The notes: generated from the sequence alone by a model not told the origin. 64,000 nt of DNA from JAJRTA01 sp965603125 (GCA_965603125.1 CBFDBU010000004.1:1-64000), one strand, 5' to 3'; positions 27,395 to 36,581 are shown, counted from the stretch's first letter. Numbers and translations are program-made.

Positions 27395-27889
27395 ATGCGG
27401 ATACTTGGCGTTGATCCGGGTCTCGGTGTCACCGGGTACGGAATACTGGATGCTGATGGCGACGATGTCTCGGTCGTCGAGGCCGGGGTGGTGCGCTCCG
27501 ATTCACGGCAACCGCTGGCGTCCCGGCTGCTTGAGATCGCGCGCGAGATGGAGGAAGTAATAGCCCAGTTCCATCCGGAGGTAGTGGCTATCGAGGAGTT
27601 GTACTCCCACTACGGCCACCCCAAAACAGCCATTATCATGGGCCACGCGCGGGGAATTGTGCTTCTCAAGGCGGCTGAGGCGGGTCTGCCCGTTTTTCCG
27701 TACGCATCGACCCGTATCAAGAAGTCGCTCACCGGCAACGGGCGGGCTTCCAAGAAACAGGTACAGTTGATGATTACCTCCACTCTCGGTCTTACGGCGG
27801 TCCCGGAGCCACCCGACGTGGCCGACGCCTTAGCCGTGGCGCTCTGCCATTGCCGGGCGCGGGAACACAATCACGCGGTGCACGTATGA
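27395..27889 (+). CDS. ruvC: Holliday junction endonuclease RuvC
   Basis: 164 residues, the usual RuvC length. It resolves Holliday junctions by paired nicks, working with RuvAB. The RNase H-like motifs are present: GVDPGLGVTGYG at the N-terminus (first catalytic Asp), AIEELYSHYGHP (Glu and substrate loop), and the C-terminal PPDVADALAVALCH with acidic and His residues. The stop overlaps the ruvA start (ATGA). First gene of ruvC-ruvA-ruvB. Confidence 0.97.
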   Translation: MRILGVDPGLGVTGYGILDADGDDVSVVEAGVVRSDSRQPLASRLLEIAREMEEVIAQFHPEVVAIEELYSHYGHPKTAIIMGHARGIVLLKAAEAGLPVFPYASTRIKKSLTGNGRASKKQVQLMITSTLGLTAVPEPPDVADALAVALCHCRAREHNHAVHV

Positions 27890-28530
27890 TCAGCCGTGTC
27901 CAGGGCAAATTGAGCATGATCAGCGATGTCTTCGCGCTTGTCGAAAACGCGGGCGTCTCATACGAGATTCTGCTGCCGTCAGCCCTGGCCGAGCGGCTCA
28001 AGGATTCTGGCCGGGTCGGTCAGGAGATCGCCTTTGAGACAATCCACTATATCGAAGCAGGCGACAGGAAGTCCAGCCATTATCCCCGGCTGGTAGGATT
28101 TTTGGACCCGGTGGAGCGGGAGTTCTTCTCTCTGTTTACACAGGTACCAGGCCTGGGTGTGAAAAAAGCGCTGAAGTCGCTGGTGATCCCCATCAGGGAT
28201 ATCGCCACTGCCATAGAGACGAAGGATGCCGCCCGCCTCAACCGGTTGCCCGGTGTCGGGGCCAGATTGGCCGAGAAAATCATTGCCGAACTCCACGGAA
28301 AGACCGCCAAGTTCGCCCTGTCCCGGAAAGATGAACCGCTGGCCAGAAGGGACAAGCCGGTTGCGCCCTTCGCCGACGAGGCGATCGAGGTCCTGATGCA
28401 GCTTCAATACAAACAGCACGAAGCAGAGCAGATGATCGAAAATGCCCTAAGGGATGATCCCGCAATCCGCACCGCCGAGGACCTCATCAACGCCATTTTC
28501 AGGAAACAGCACCAAGGGGAGGCACCTTAG
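27886..28530 (+). CDS. ruvA: Holliday junction branch migration protein RuvA
   Basis: 214 residues from the ATG that overlaps the ruvC stop. It opens MISRVQGKL, the typical RuvA OB-fold start. Helix-hairpin-helix motifs appear as VPGLGVKKALKSL and LPGVGARLAEKIIAEL. The C-terminal three-helix domain that contacts RuvB (EAIEVLMQLQYKQHEAEQMI) is present. It forms tetramers that bind four-way junctions and load RuvB. Confidence 0.97.
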   Translation: MISRVQGKLSMISDVFALVENAGVSYEILLPSALAERLKDSGRVGQEIAFETIHYIEAGDRKSSHYPRLVGFLDPVEREFFSLFTQVPGLGVKKALKSLVIPIRDIATAIETKDAARLNRLPGVGARLAEKIIAELHGKTAKFALSRKDEPLARRDKPVAPFADEAIEVLMQLQYKQHEAEQMIENALRDDPAIRTAEDLINAIFRKQHQGEAP

Positions 28531-28532
28531 CG

Positions 28533-29561
28533 ATGGCTCGTGAACGCATGGTATCGGGATCGCAGGTGAGCCCTGATGAAGACCAGGTCCAGGTCACGCT
28601 TCGTCCCTCGCGCCTGGCTGAGTACATCGGGCAGCGGGAGTTGTGCGACAAGCTGAGAGTTACTCTTGATGCGGCCAGGCAGCGCCTGGAATCACCCGAA
28701 CACATCCTGTTTTACGGGCCGCCGGGGTTGGGTAAGACGACGCTGGCCCATATTATCGCCAACGAGATGAGCTGCAAACTGTTCGCCACTTCCGGGCCGG
28801 CCCTGCAGCGCACGGGCGACCTGATGGGTATTTTGACCAACCTGCACGAAGGCGACATCCTGTTCATCGATGAAATCCATCGCCTGTCGTCGGTGATCGA
28901 GGAGTTCATGTACCCGGCCATGGAGGATTTCAAGGTCGATTTCGTAGTCGACAAGGGCGCCTTTGCCAAGGTGATCAACGTGCCGCTCAAACGCTTTACG
29001 CTGATCGGCGCCACCACCAGGGCGGGAAGTCTGTCCTCGCCTCTCCGGGACCGATTCGGGCTGTACTACCATATCGATTTCTACCCGCCGGAGGAACTGG
29101 CCCGGATCGTTGTCCGGTCGGCGAAACTGCTGGAGACGCAGATCGAACCGGAGGCGGCGCACACAATCGCTCTTCGCGCCCGCGGTACTCCCCGCGTCGC
29201 CAACCGCCTCCTGCGACGCGTGCGTGACTACGCCGCCGTCAAGGAAGACGGGGCCGCCAGCAACAAGGTGGCTGAAAGGGCGCTGGATGCTGAGGGTGTG
29301 GATTCACTCGGGCTGGACAATCTTGACCGCAAGCTGCTCAAGATCATCATCGAGTATTACCAGGGCGGCCCGGTGGGAATCGAGGCGTTAGCGGCGACAC
29401 TTAACGAGGAAGTCGACACGTTGGTGGACATGGTCGAACCGTACCTGTTGAAGATCGGTTTTGTCCAGCGTACGCGACGGGGACGAGTCGCCTCCGCCCG
29501 GGCTATGAAGCACCTCGGCCTGAAGCCGCATGACAAAGGGCAACAGTCCGATCTGTTTTGA
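28533..29561 (+). CDS. ruvB: Holliday junction helicase motor RuvB
   Basis: 342 residues, full length. It is an AAA+ ATPase with Walker A GPPGLGKTT, Walker B FIDEIHRL, sensor 1 GATTRAG and arginine-finger/sensor 2 region RARGTPRVANRLLRR. The winged-helix DNA-binding domain follows (PYLLKIGFVQRTRRGRVA). It pumps DNA through the RuvA-bound junction. It starts 2 nt after ruvA, with GGGGAGG upstream inside the end of ruvA. Confidence 0.98.
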   Translation: MARERMVSGSQVSPDEDQVQVTLRPSRLAEYIGQRELCDKLRVTLDAARQRLESPEHILFYGPPGLGKTTLAHIIANEMSCKLFATSGPALQRTGDLMGILTNLHEGDILFIDEIHRLSSVIEEFMYPAMEDFKVDFVVDKGAFAKVINVPLKRFTLIGATTRAGSLSSPLRDRFGLYYHIDFYPPEELARIVVRSAKLLETQIEPEAAHTIALRARGTPRVANRLLRRVRDYAAVKEDGAASNKVAERALDAEGVDSLGLDNLDRKLLKIIIEYYQGGPVGIEALAATLNEEVDTLVDMVEPYLLKIGFVQRTRRGRVASARAMKHLGLKPHDKGQQSDLF

Positions 29562-29681
29562 GTCACACGGCGCAACCGATCAGCATCTCACCCGGAGGGC
29601 AGCTGCAATCACGGATCAGCGCCTGCCGGGATTGACGTCAGTGGGTATGCGCCTCGAACCGCAGGACGAAAAGGAACCAGC

Positions 29682-29960
29682 GTGACTTCGGTCGACGATG
29701 AGCTTGAACGGCTGTTTGAAACCCTAGGGGGAAAATCCAGCCCGGCCGGAACAGTGTCGATACTGATTTCCGAGACGGTCAGGTTTCGCGACAGCCTGAA
29801 AGAACGGACGGGCGTAATCCTGACGGTCGGTGACACACGCGCCGCCCTTGACGAACTGCAGAACCGGCTGAACGGTCTGCCACCGTCGGGCAGACTGACT
29901 CCCAACCAGGAGGGGCTCGTGCAAATATGGCTGGAGCGACTGACCAGGTTCCGAAGATGA
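29682..29960 (+). CDS. Small hypothetical protein
   Basis: A 92-residue protein, GTG start with AAAAGGA upstream. It is predicted mostly helical, rich in Leu, Glu and Arg, with no signal peptide, cysteines or known motif. It sits between ruvB and queA on the same strand. Its last 15 codons or so, stop included, are duplicated 220 bp downstream around a palindromic insertion. Not recognised. Confidence 0.6.
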   Translation: MTSVDDELERLFETLGGKSSPAGTVSILISETVRFRDSLKERTGVILTVGDTRAALDELQNRLNGLPPSGRLTPNQEGLVQIWLERLTRFRR

Positions 29961-30180
29961 GCTGCTGGTCATGCTGCCCTGACGATCAGTGGGTGTTGGA
30001 AAAGCGTTTTGTCATACTCGGAAACCGACGGATGCGTCATAAACGTGGTGTCGGGCGTCCCTGCCCGACACTTGACGACAGGTGACGCGGGAGCCGTCAG
30101 GCAGAGACGCCTGACGGCACAACACAACGCAGCGGCTTGTGCAGGTATGGCTGGAGCGACTGACCAGGTTCCGAAGATAG
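29915..30180. repeat. Palindromic element flanked by 46-bp direct repeats
   Basis: 29915-29960 (3' end of the small gene) recurs at 30135-30180 with a few changes. Between them lie two hairpins: GTGTCGGGC/GCCCGACAC (30049-30072) and CCGTCAGGC/GCCTGACGG (30095-30118), each with 9-bp arms and a 6-nt loop. The second hairpin has a relative at 44852-44875. It looks like a REP-type insertion that duplicated the end of the gene. Confidence 0.7.
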
Positions 30181-30208
30181 ATAGATATCTGACTGTGTTC
30201 GGAGTTGT

Positions 30209-31255
30209 GTGGACATATCTCTTTTCGACTATAAGCTCCCCCGGGAACTGATAGCGCAGTTTCCCTCCCGGCGCAGGGACCAATCGCGGCTGATGGTGCT
30301 TGACCGCGGTTGCAGGCCTCCCGGTCTGCAGACTATCTGTCACTTCCGGAAGATTGTCGATTACCTGGCGCCCGGTGACGCGTTAGTTGTCAACAATACG
30401 AAGGTCTTCAAAGCGCGTCTTTTCGGTCGGCGCGCCACGGGGGCCAAAGTTGAGATTTTCCTGGTTCGGCCCATCGACCGCCTTCAGTCCCGGCGGTGGT
30501 ACGCCTTAGTTTACCCGTCGCGGCGCGTTAAAGAAGGCGAACGGATACTCTTCGATTCATTCGGTGTGCTCCTGGCAAAAGACGCCGGGGGCGGCACCTG
30601 GGAGGTGGAGTTTGAGTCAGACCGGCAACGCCGGACGATAATCTCGCGCTTCGGCCACGTCCCGCTACCGCACTACATCAAGCGTAAGGACGAACCGGGC
30701 GACGTCCGCCGCTACCAGACCGTGTTCGCCCACCCCGACAACATCGGGGCCGTCGCCGCACCGACCGCCGGTTTTCATTTCACAAGACCGATCCTTGACA
30801 GTATCCGTGCGCGCGGCGTTGAACTCGTGGAGTTATGTCTGCACGTTGGTCCGGGGACTTTCAAGCCCGTGACTGCCTTCAATATCGACGACCATGTTGT
30901 AGACCCGGAGATGGCCTCGCTGCCCCCGGTGGCGGCTTTGGTGTTGAACCATGTGCGCGAGCGGGGGGGCAGGATCGTGGCCGTCGGCACAACCAGCGTG
31001 CGGACGCTCGAATCGGCCCCTGTGCAAAATGGACTGATACAGCCTTTCAGCGCCATGGTCGACCTGTACATCCGACCCGGTCACAAGTTCACCCTGGTTG
31101 ATCGCCTGCTGACAAACTTTCACCTGCCGAAATCCTCGCTGCTGATCCTGGTGAGCGCCTTTGCCGGGCGCGAACCGGTCTTGCAGGCATACCAGGAAGC
31201 GATAAAGGAGAGGATGCGTTTCTACAGCTACGGCGACGCGATGTTGATCTTGTAG
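30209..31255 (+). CDS. queA: S-adenosylmethionine:tRNA ribosyltransferase-isomerase QueA
   Basis: 348 residues. The enzyme moves the ribosyl part of SAM onto 7-aminomethyl-7-deazaguanine in tRNA, forming epoxyqueuosine. It starts FDYKLPRELIAQFP, the typical QueA opening. Other family signatures are LVVNNTKVFKARLFGR, the GAVAAPTAGFHFT loop, HVGPGTFKPV and the C-terminal LLTNFHLPKSSLLILVSAFAG. The GTG start has GGAG upstream. A queuosine-mannosyltransferase-like gene lies 3 kb away. Confidence 0.97.
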   Translation: MDISLFDYKLPRELIAQFPSRRRDQSRLMVLDRGCRPPGLQTICHFRKIVDYLAPGDALVVNNTKVFKARLFGRRATGAKVEIFLVRPIDRLQSRRWYALVYPSRRVKEGERILFDSFGVLLAKDAGGGTWEVEFESDRQRRTIISRFGHVPLPHYIKRKDEPGDVRRYQTVFAHPDNIGAVAAPTAGFHFTRPILDSIRARGVELVELCLHVGPGTFKPVTAFNIDDHVVDPEMASLPPVAALVLNHVRERGGRIVAVGTTSVRTLESAPVQNGLIQPFSAMVDLYIRPGHKFTLVDRLLTNFHLPKSSLLILVSAFAGREPVLQAYQEAIKERMRFYSYGDAMLIL

Positions 31256-31355
31256 CTTTAGACACTAACGTCAGGGCGGAGACATCAGCCTCAATCGCGA
31301 GCAGGTTCTGTCGGAGTTCGTGCAGGTACCCGAGCGTCCACCGGGCGAAAAAGCA

Positions 31356-31385
31356 CTGGCATGAGATCGGCATTGCTGCTATAAT
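31356..31385 (+). promoter_or_regulatory. Promoter of the DASS transporter gene
   Basis: CTGGCA (31356-31361), 18 bp, consensus TATAAT (31380-31385). The GTG start follows 12 nt after the -10 with no Shine-Dalgarno sequence, so the leader would be only a few nucleotides. Confidence 0.55.
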
Positions 31386-31397
31386 AGCCACTCAACC

Positions 31398-32936
31398 GTG
31401 GAAACCAAGAACGACAACAACGGTACCCGAGGCAGGAAACAGACAATCGGCCTGATTGCCGGGCCGGTGGCGGCGCTGATCATTCTGCTTTTCTTTGACC
31501 TGGATCCACAGAACGTGACAGTCACACGCACGGCGGCAGTGGCGCTGCTGATGGCTGTCTGGTGGATAACGGAAGCAATCCCGATACCGGCCACAGCCCT
31601 GCTTCCGGTGGCTCTTTTCCCGCTTCTGGGTATAATGACGGGCAAAGACGTCGCCCGCACCTATTTCAACCATATCATCTTCCTGTTTATCGGCGGCTTC
31701 ATAATGGCGCTGGCGATGCAAAGATGGAACCTGCATCGCCGTATCGCGCTGAGGATAATCCTCCTTATCGGCGCCAGTCCCAGGCGGATTGTGCTGGGCT
31801 TTATGGTGGCCACGGCTTTCTTGTCGATGTGGATTTCCAACACCGCCACGACCATGATGATGGTGCCGATCGCGCTGGCGGTCATTTTCAAGCTCAGGGA
31901 GAGCGACCCCGGTCCGGCGTTGCGGCGCTTCTCGGTAGGTCTGTTGATCGGTATCGCCTACGCGGCTTCGATCGGCGGTATCGCAACCCTGATCGGCACA
32001 CCTCCCAACCTGTCTTTCACCCGCATTTTCGCCATCTACTTCCCCGCCGCGCCTGAGATAAGTTTCGCCACCTGGTTCATATTCGGGCTGCCGTTCAGTA
32101 TCGTTTTTCTTCTGATTGCCTGGATGCTCCTGGTTCACATTTTTGTGCCGCGGGGACAGGCTGTCGAGGCAGACATCTCCCTTTTCAAGGATGAATACCG
32201 CCGCTTGGGGCGCATGACTTATGAAGAAAAGGTCGTGCTGGTGCTGTTTTCCATACTGGCGCTGCTGTGGCTTTTCCGTAAAGACATCGACGCCGGCTGG
32301 TTTATGATCCCGGGCTGGTCGTCAGTCTTTCCCGTACCCGCATTCATTGACGACGGTACCATTGCCATCGTGATGGCCCTACTGCTGTTTGTGATACCGT
32401 CCCGATCGCCGTCGGGCGGTAGGTTGATGAACTGGCAAACAGCCACTAAGTTGCACTGGGGAATTGTCATTCTATTCGGGGGCGGGTTTGCGCTGGCCGG
32501 CGGCTTCAAGGAATCCGGGTTGTCCGTATGGGTAGCTGAACAGTTAGTCGGTCTCAGTGATATCTCGCCTGTTTTTCTGGTGGCGTCGGTCTGTGGGACA
32601 CTGACCTTCCTGACCGAACTGACCTCCAACACCGCCACCACCGAGATGATCCTGCCCCTCTTGGGATCGCTGGCGGTGGCGATCAAGACCCACCCCCTGC
32701 TGTTGATGATTCCGGCCACGCTGTCGGCGTCGTGCGCCTTCATGTTACCCGTCGCCACACCCCCGAACGCCATCGTGTTTGGCAGCGGTGAGGTAAGAAT
32801 GGGAGACATGATGCGGGTGGGCATAATAATGAACCTGATCGGGGTAGTTCTGATAACGGCCTTCATCTACCTGCTGGGTATCGCTGTGTTCGGTATCGAT
32901 CCGGGGCAGTTGCCCGACTGGGCCGCCCCCGCATGA
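31398..32936 (+). CDS. DASS (SLC13/NadC) family sodium-coupled anion transporter
   Basis: A 512-residue inner-membrane protein with about 11-12 hydrophobic segments. The two SNT substrate/sodium sites are present as WISNTATTMMM in the first half and LTSNTATTEMI in the second, along with the family hallmark WWITEAIPIPATALLP near residue 55. Members import di- and tricarboxylates or sulfate with sodium; substrate choice cannot be read here. The GTG start is supported by the first membrane segment beginning at about residue 17. Confidence 0.93.
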   Translation: METKNDNNGTRGRKQTIGLIAGPVAALIILLFFDLDPQNVTVTRTAAVALLMAVWWITEAIPIPATALLPVALFPLLGIMTGKDVARTYFNHIIFLFIGGFIMALAMQRWNLHRRIALRIILLIGASPRRIVLGFMVATAFLSMWISNTATTMMMVPIALAVIFKLRESDPGPALRRFSVGLLIGIAYAASIGGIATLIGTPPNLSFTRIFAIYFPAAPEISFATWFIFGLPFSIVFLLIAWMLLVHIFVPRGQAVEADISLFKDEYRRLGRMTYEEKVVLVLFSILALLWLFRKDIDAGWFMIPGWSSVFPVPAFIDDGTIAIVMALLLFVIPSRSPSGGRLMNWQTATKLHWGIVILFGGGFALAGGFKESGLSVWVAEQLVGLSDISPVFLVASVCGTLTFLTELTSNTATTEMILPLLGSLAVAIKTHPLLLMIPATLSASCAFMLPVATPPNAIVFGSGEVRMGDMMRVGIIMNLIGVVLITAFIYLLGIAVFGIDPGQLPDWAAPA

Positions 32937-32964
32937 CCCTTCCACTCTGGATCCGTCAACATCG

Positions 32965-32994
32965 TTGCTTTTGGACAGGCAGTTGCCTTATATT
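32965..32994 (+). promoter_or_regulatory. Promoter of ispD
   Basis: TTGCTT (32965-32970), 18 bp, TATATT (32989-32994). The -10 ends 8 nt before the ATG at 33003 and no ribosome binding site is visible; a leaderless transcript is predicted. Confidence 0.5.
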
Positions 32995-33002
32995 CTCAGT
33001 CG

Positions 33003-33707
33003 ATGATGACCTGTGCAGTTATAGTGGCTGCCGGCAGTGCCTCCCGTTTCGGCAGCGGGGTGCCCAAGCAGTTGCGGGAGGTCTGCGGCCGACCGTTGCT
33101 TTCCTGGACGATCAGTCGCTTCGAGGCGGCCGCAAGGATCGACCACATTGTGGTCGTTGTGGCCGAAGACCACCTTCTGTATGTCAGCCAGAAGGTGATC
33201 GATCCATACGCCTTCACGAAGGTGACGAAGATTCTGATCGGAGGTGAGACACGATCCGAATCGGTGCTGAAAGGGCTCAAAGCACTGCCGCTGTCGACCA
33301 GCTATGTAGCCATTCATGATGGCGTTCGACCCCTGGTCAGTCCGGATGACATTGACCGCGTTGTCGAAACGGCTATCGCAGAGAGAGCGGCGATGCTGGC
33401 CATGCCCGCCTCCGACACCGTCAAGCGAGTCGAGGGCGGATTCGTTTTGGCCACCCTCGACCGCGACCGGCTCCATCTGGCGCAGACACCGCAGGCGTTC
33501 CAGTACGATCTGATCATTGAGGCTTATCAGCAGGCAGCCGAGTTGCACGATCCTGCGATTTTCACCGACGATGCCTCCTTAATCGAAGCTAAAGGCTTCA
33601 AAGTCAGGGTGGTGGCACCGTCCGGCCCGAATATAAAAGTCACGACGCCTGACGACCTGGTCCTGGTGGAAGCGCTCCTTCAGAGGGAGAGCGATGACAT
33701 CCCTTAG
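33003..33707 (+). CDS. ispD: 2-C-methyl-D-erythritol 4-phosphate cytidylyltransferase IspD
   Basis: 234 residues. It makes CDP-methylerythritol in the MEP isoprenoid pathway. Motifs: AVIVAAGSASRFG (nucleotide loop), KQLREVCGRPLL, the Arg-rich GGETRSESVLKGL, HDGVRPLV and LAQTPQAFQYDLI. It overlaps ispF by 14 bp, so the two are co-expressed. Confidence 0.97.
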   Translation: MMTCAVIVAAGSASRFGSGVPKQLREVCGRPLLSWTISRFEAAARIDHIVVVVAEDHLLYVSQKVIDPYAFTKVTKILIGGETRSESVLKGLKALPLSTSYVAIHDGVRPLVSPDDIDRVVETAIAERAAMLAMPASDTVKRVEGGFVLATLDRDRLHLAQTPQAFQYDLIIEAYQQAAELHDPAIFTDDASLIEAKGFKVRVVAPSGPNIKVTTPDDLVLVEALLQRESDDIP

Positions 33708-34182
33708 GATCGGATACGGTTTCGACGTTCACCGGCTTGTGGCCGGACGCCGGCTCGTTATCGGGGGCGTGGAGTTGCCGTTCGACAAGGGTCTTGAGGG
33801 ACACAGTGATGCGGACGTGCTGGTTCACGCCGTCATGGATGCGCTGTTGGGCGCGGCCGGTCTGGGCGATATCGGCCGGCATTTCCCGCCCACTGACCCG
33901 GCCCTCAAGGATGCCGATTCACTGCTGCTCCTTGAGCAAGTGGGCCGAAAAATTGAGAAGGCCGGATACGACCGGATCGGCAATATCGATTGCACGATCA
34001 TGGCCGAGCAACCCAAGCTCGCGCCGTATGTCCCGGAAATGAAAACGAGAATGGCGACAGCCCTGGCGGTGGATGCATCGCGCCTGAACATCAAGTGCAC
34101 TACGACCGAAACACTGGGGTTCGTGGGGCGCGGGGAAGGCATTGCTGCCTCTGCGGTCTGCTTGATCAGCGGCAATGAGTGA
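33694..34182 (+). CDS. ispF: 2-C-methyl-D-erythritol 2,4-cyclodiphosphate synthase IspF
   Basis: 162 residues. It converts the phosphorylated CDP-methylerythritol into the cyclic diphosphate in the MEP pathway. It opens RIGYGFDVHRL with the metal-binding DVH; EGHSDADVLVHA, DIGRHFPPTDP and KCTTTETLGFVGRGEGI are all intact. The start lies inside ispD and the end overlaps the next gene by 8 bp. Confidence 0.98.
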   Translation: MTSLRIGYGFDVHRLVAGRRLVIGGVELPFDKGLEGHSDADVLVHAVMDALLGAAGLGDIGRHFPPTDPALKDADSLLLLEQVGRKIEKAGYDRIGNIDCTIMAEQPKLAPYVPEMKTRMATALAVDASRLNIKCTTTETLGFVGRGEGIAASAVCLISGNE

Positions 34183-34807
34183 CAGCCCGGCACAGATCGA
34201 CCAGTTCCTGGATTATGTGTTCACCTACGGTCCCTTCTGGATCTACCTGGTGTTGTTCGCAGCCTGTTTTGTCGAGAACCTCTTCCCGCCTTTTCCCGGC
34301 GATACGTTCATCGTTCTCGCCGGTGGCCTGGTGGCCGTCGACCGTCTGGAACTGTGGGCTACTTCTGCGGTTATTGTCTGCGGCGGTTTGTCCTCAGTCA
34401 TGCTGCTATACTGGCTGGGACGACGCCGCGGCCGGGAGTATTTCTTGAGAAAGGACTTCAAATACTTCTCGGCAGCCGACATCCGGCAGATTGAACACCA
34501 GTTCAATCGCTGGGGCGCGCTCATCCTGATCGCCTCCCGGTTCGTGGTCGGCATGCGAGTGGCACTGGCGATTGGGGCCGGCATTGGGTGTTACTCGCCC
34601 GGCAGGATGCTCGCGTACACAACAGTCTCCTACTTCCTCTTCGCGGGTCTGTTGATGTACGTGGGCGCCAAAGTGGTTGAGAATCTCGACCTCATTGCGT
34701 ATTATTTCAGGACCTACAACTGGATAGCCTGGCCGATCGTGATCGCGCTTGTGTTCCTCTTGATAGGACGCAAGGTGTGGGCGGTCAGAAAGAAAGAGAG
34801 AGCTTGA
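34175..34807 (+). CDS. DedA family membrane protein
   Basis: A 210-residue protein with four to five hydrophobic segments and two re-entrant-type regions. Family motifs: ENLFPPFPGDTFIVLAGGL in the first half and SRFVVGMRVALAIGAGIG with the conserved Arg in the second. DedA proteins are linked to lipid-carrier (undecaprenyl phosphate) flipping and membrane homeostasis. That fits its place between isoprenoid and peptidoglycan precursor genes. It overlaps ispF by 8 bp. Confidence 0.93.
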   Translation: MSDSPAQIDQFLDYVFTYGPFWIYLVLFAACFVENLFPPFPGDTFIVLAGGLVAVDRLELWATSAVIVCGGLSSVMLLYWLGRRRGREYFLRKDFKYFSAADIRQIEHQFNRWGALILIASRFVVGMRVALAIGAGIGCYSPGRMLAYTTVSYFLFAGLLMYVGAKVVENLDLIAYYFRTYNWIAWPIVIALVFLLIGRKVWAVRKKERA

Positions 34808-35829
34808 AGATTCTTCTGTTGGCAGGCGGCGGTTCCGGTGAGCACGAAGTTTCACTGACCTCCGGCAAGGCCGTATATGATGCCCTGCTACGCCTCGGTC
34901 ACACCGTGCGCGCCATCGATCCCGCCACAGGCAAATCGCTGCTGGGAAACGACGGCGCCTTTATTGCTCTTTCCACGGACGCGAGCGCGGTTGACCCGAC
35001 CGGACTTGTCCCGCTCACTCTTGCCGGCGCCTTAGAGTCGCCTGATCTGCGTGATGTCGATATCGTTTTCGTAGCCTTGCACGGCGGCGCCGGGGAGAAC
35101 GGATCAATTCAAAATTTGCTGGAACTCTCAGGTGTGAAGTTCACCGGGTCCAACATGACGGCGTCGGCGGTGGCCATGGACAAAGCCATCGCCAAACGGC
35201 TCTTCGAATCGCAGGGGATCCTCACCCCCGCCTGGGCGCTGTATCGTCTGCCAACGGGTCACATCGACGACGCGCTATGCGGTGAGATCACCGATCGGTT
35301 CAGTTTCCCCATAATCGTCAAACCGAACGACAGCGGCTCCACGATCGGGCTGTCGAAAGTGGATTCGGTAGACGATCTTCCCGCCGCGCTCGAGAAGGTG
35401 CTCTCACATTCGCGCAATATACTTGTTGAAACATATATACCGGGGCGTGAGGTCACCGTTGCGATTCTTGACGGCCGGGCGTTCCCGGTGGTGGAGATCA
35501 AGCCTGCCAATGGGCTCTATGACTACGAGGCGAAATACACCAAAGGCAAATCCGAGTACATTGTCCCCGCCGAAATCCCTGCCGCCACCGCCACGCGACT
35601 CCAGGAAACCGCCGGGAGGGTCTTCGACATAATCGGCGCCTCGGGGCTGGCCAGAGTGGATTTCATTCTCGCCGAGGACGGCCGGTTCTACTGCCTGGAA
35701 TTGAACACGGTACCGGGGATGACCAATCTCTCGCTGGCGCCGATGGCCGCCGGGGCCGCGGGAATAGAGTTCGACCGACTCATGAGCATGGTTATCGACT
35801 CCGGCATACGGCGACCGAGCGGCCATTGA
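34804..35829 (+). CDS. ddl: D-alanine--D-alanine ligase
   Basis: 341 residues from a TTG that overlaps the upstream stop (TTGA), giving the typical start KILLLAGGGSGEHEVSL. It is an ATP-grasp enzyme that joins two D-Ala for peptidoglycan. Motifs: HGGAGENGSIQ, the KPNDSGSTIGLSKV loop, EVTVAILDG, and LELNTVPGMTNLS with the metal-binding Glu/Asn. A GTG at 34777 inside the DedA gene would add nine residues and is less likely. Confidence 0.93.
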   Translation: MKILLLAGGGSGEHEVSLTSGKAVYDALLRLGHTVRAIDPATGKSLLGNDGAFIALSTDASAVDPTGLVPLTLAGALESPDLRDVDIVFVALHGGAGENGSIQNLLELSGVKFTGSNMTASAVAMDKAIAKRLFESQGILTPAWALYRLPTGHIDDALCGEITDRFSFPIIVKPNDSGSTIGLSKVDSVDDLPAALEKVLSHSRNILVETYIPGREVTVAILDGRAFPVVEIKPANGLYDYEAKYTKGKSEYIVPAEIPAATATRLQETAGRVFDIIGASGLARVDFILAEDGRFYCLELNTVPGMTNLSLAPMAAGAAGIEFDRLMSMVIDSGIRRPSGH

Positions 35830-35843
35830 CAACATCACCCACG

Positions 35844-36581
35844 ATGGACAAGCTCAATCCGAAAGCAGTCATATTCGACCTGGGATCAACCCTGATTGAG
35901 TATCCCTCGACCATCTGGGAAGATGTCACGGTCGAGTGCGTGGCCGGCGTTCGGGAGTACCTGCTGCGAGAAGGATACGACCTTCCCGAAGCGGGCGAGT
36001 TTCACCAGGCGTTCCTCGACCTCAGGGACGAATACCGTAAAGTGGCCAAGGAAACTCTGGTGGAATGGACGGTGCCGCAGGCGTTCCGGAAGCTGCTTCA
36101 GGGTATCCGCATCGCCGTTCACGACGAGCTGTTGGACAACGCCTTCGACGCCTATTACAGAGTGCTGAAACCGTACATCTACATCTACGATGACACAATC
36201 GAGAGTCTCGGGCGGATCAAGTCCCGCTATGGCACGCTGGGCCTGATCTCGAACACGATCTTTCCGGAGAAGATCCACCGCGACGAACTCATTCGGTTCG
36301 ATGCCGAACCGTTCTTTGACTTCATGGTTTTCAGCTCCACCTTTGGATTGCGCAAACCCCATCCGGATATATTCTTCAAGGCGGCCAACCTCGCAGGGTT
36401 CGCCCCCTCGGAGTGCGTCTACATCGGCGACCGCTACTTTGAGGACATCACCGGCCCTGAAGCTGTCGGTATGCCGGCTGTCCTCAAGAGGTCTAATGCG
36501 CAAGAGTATCCCGATTCCATACCCTCCGACATGCGGCAGGTCTCTTCTTTATCGGAACTGACCGAGCATTTTGACTTCTAA
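35844..36581 (+). CDS. HAD-superfamily hydrolase
   Basis: 245 residues from the ATG; a TTG at 35826 that overlaps the ddl stop is an alternative start. HAD motifs: AVIFDLGSTLIEY (motif I, where the usual second Asp is Ser), LISNT (II), KPHPDIFFKA (III Lys) and CVYIGDRYFEDITGPEA (IV). The missing second Asp in motif I (DxG rather than DxD) departs from classical phosphatases but occurs in some HAD subgroups. Substrate unknown. Confidence 0.85.
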   Translation: MDKLNPKAVIFDLGSTLIEYPSTIWEDVTVECVAGVREYLLREGYDLPEAGEFHQAFLDLRDEYRKVAKETLVEWTVPQAFRKLLQGIRIAVHDELLDNAFDAYYRVLKPYIYIYDDTIESLGRIKSRYGTLGLISNTIFPEKIHRDELIRFDAEPFFDFMVFSSTFGLRKPHPDIFFKAANLAGFAPSECVYIGDRYFEDITGPEAVGMPAVLKRSNAQEYPDSIPSDMRQVSSLSELTEHFDF

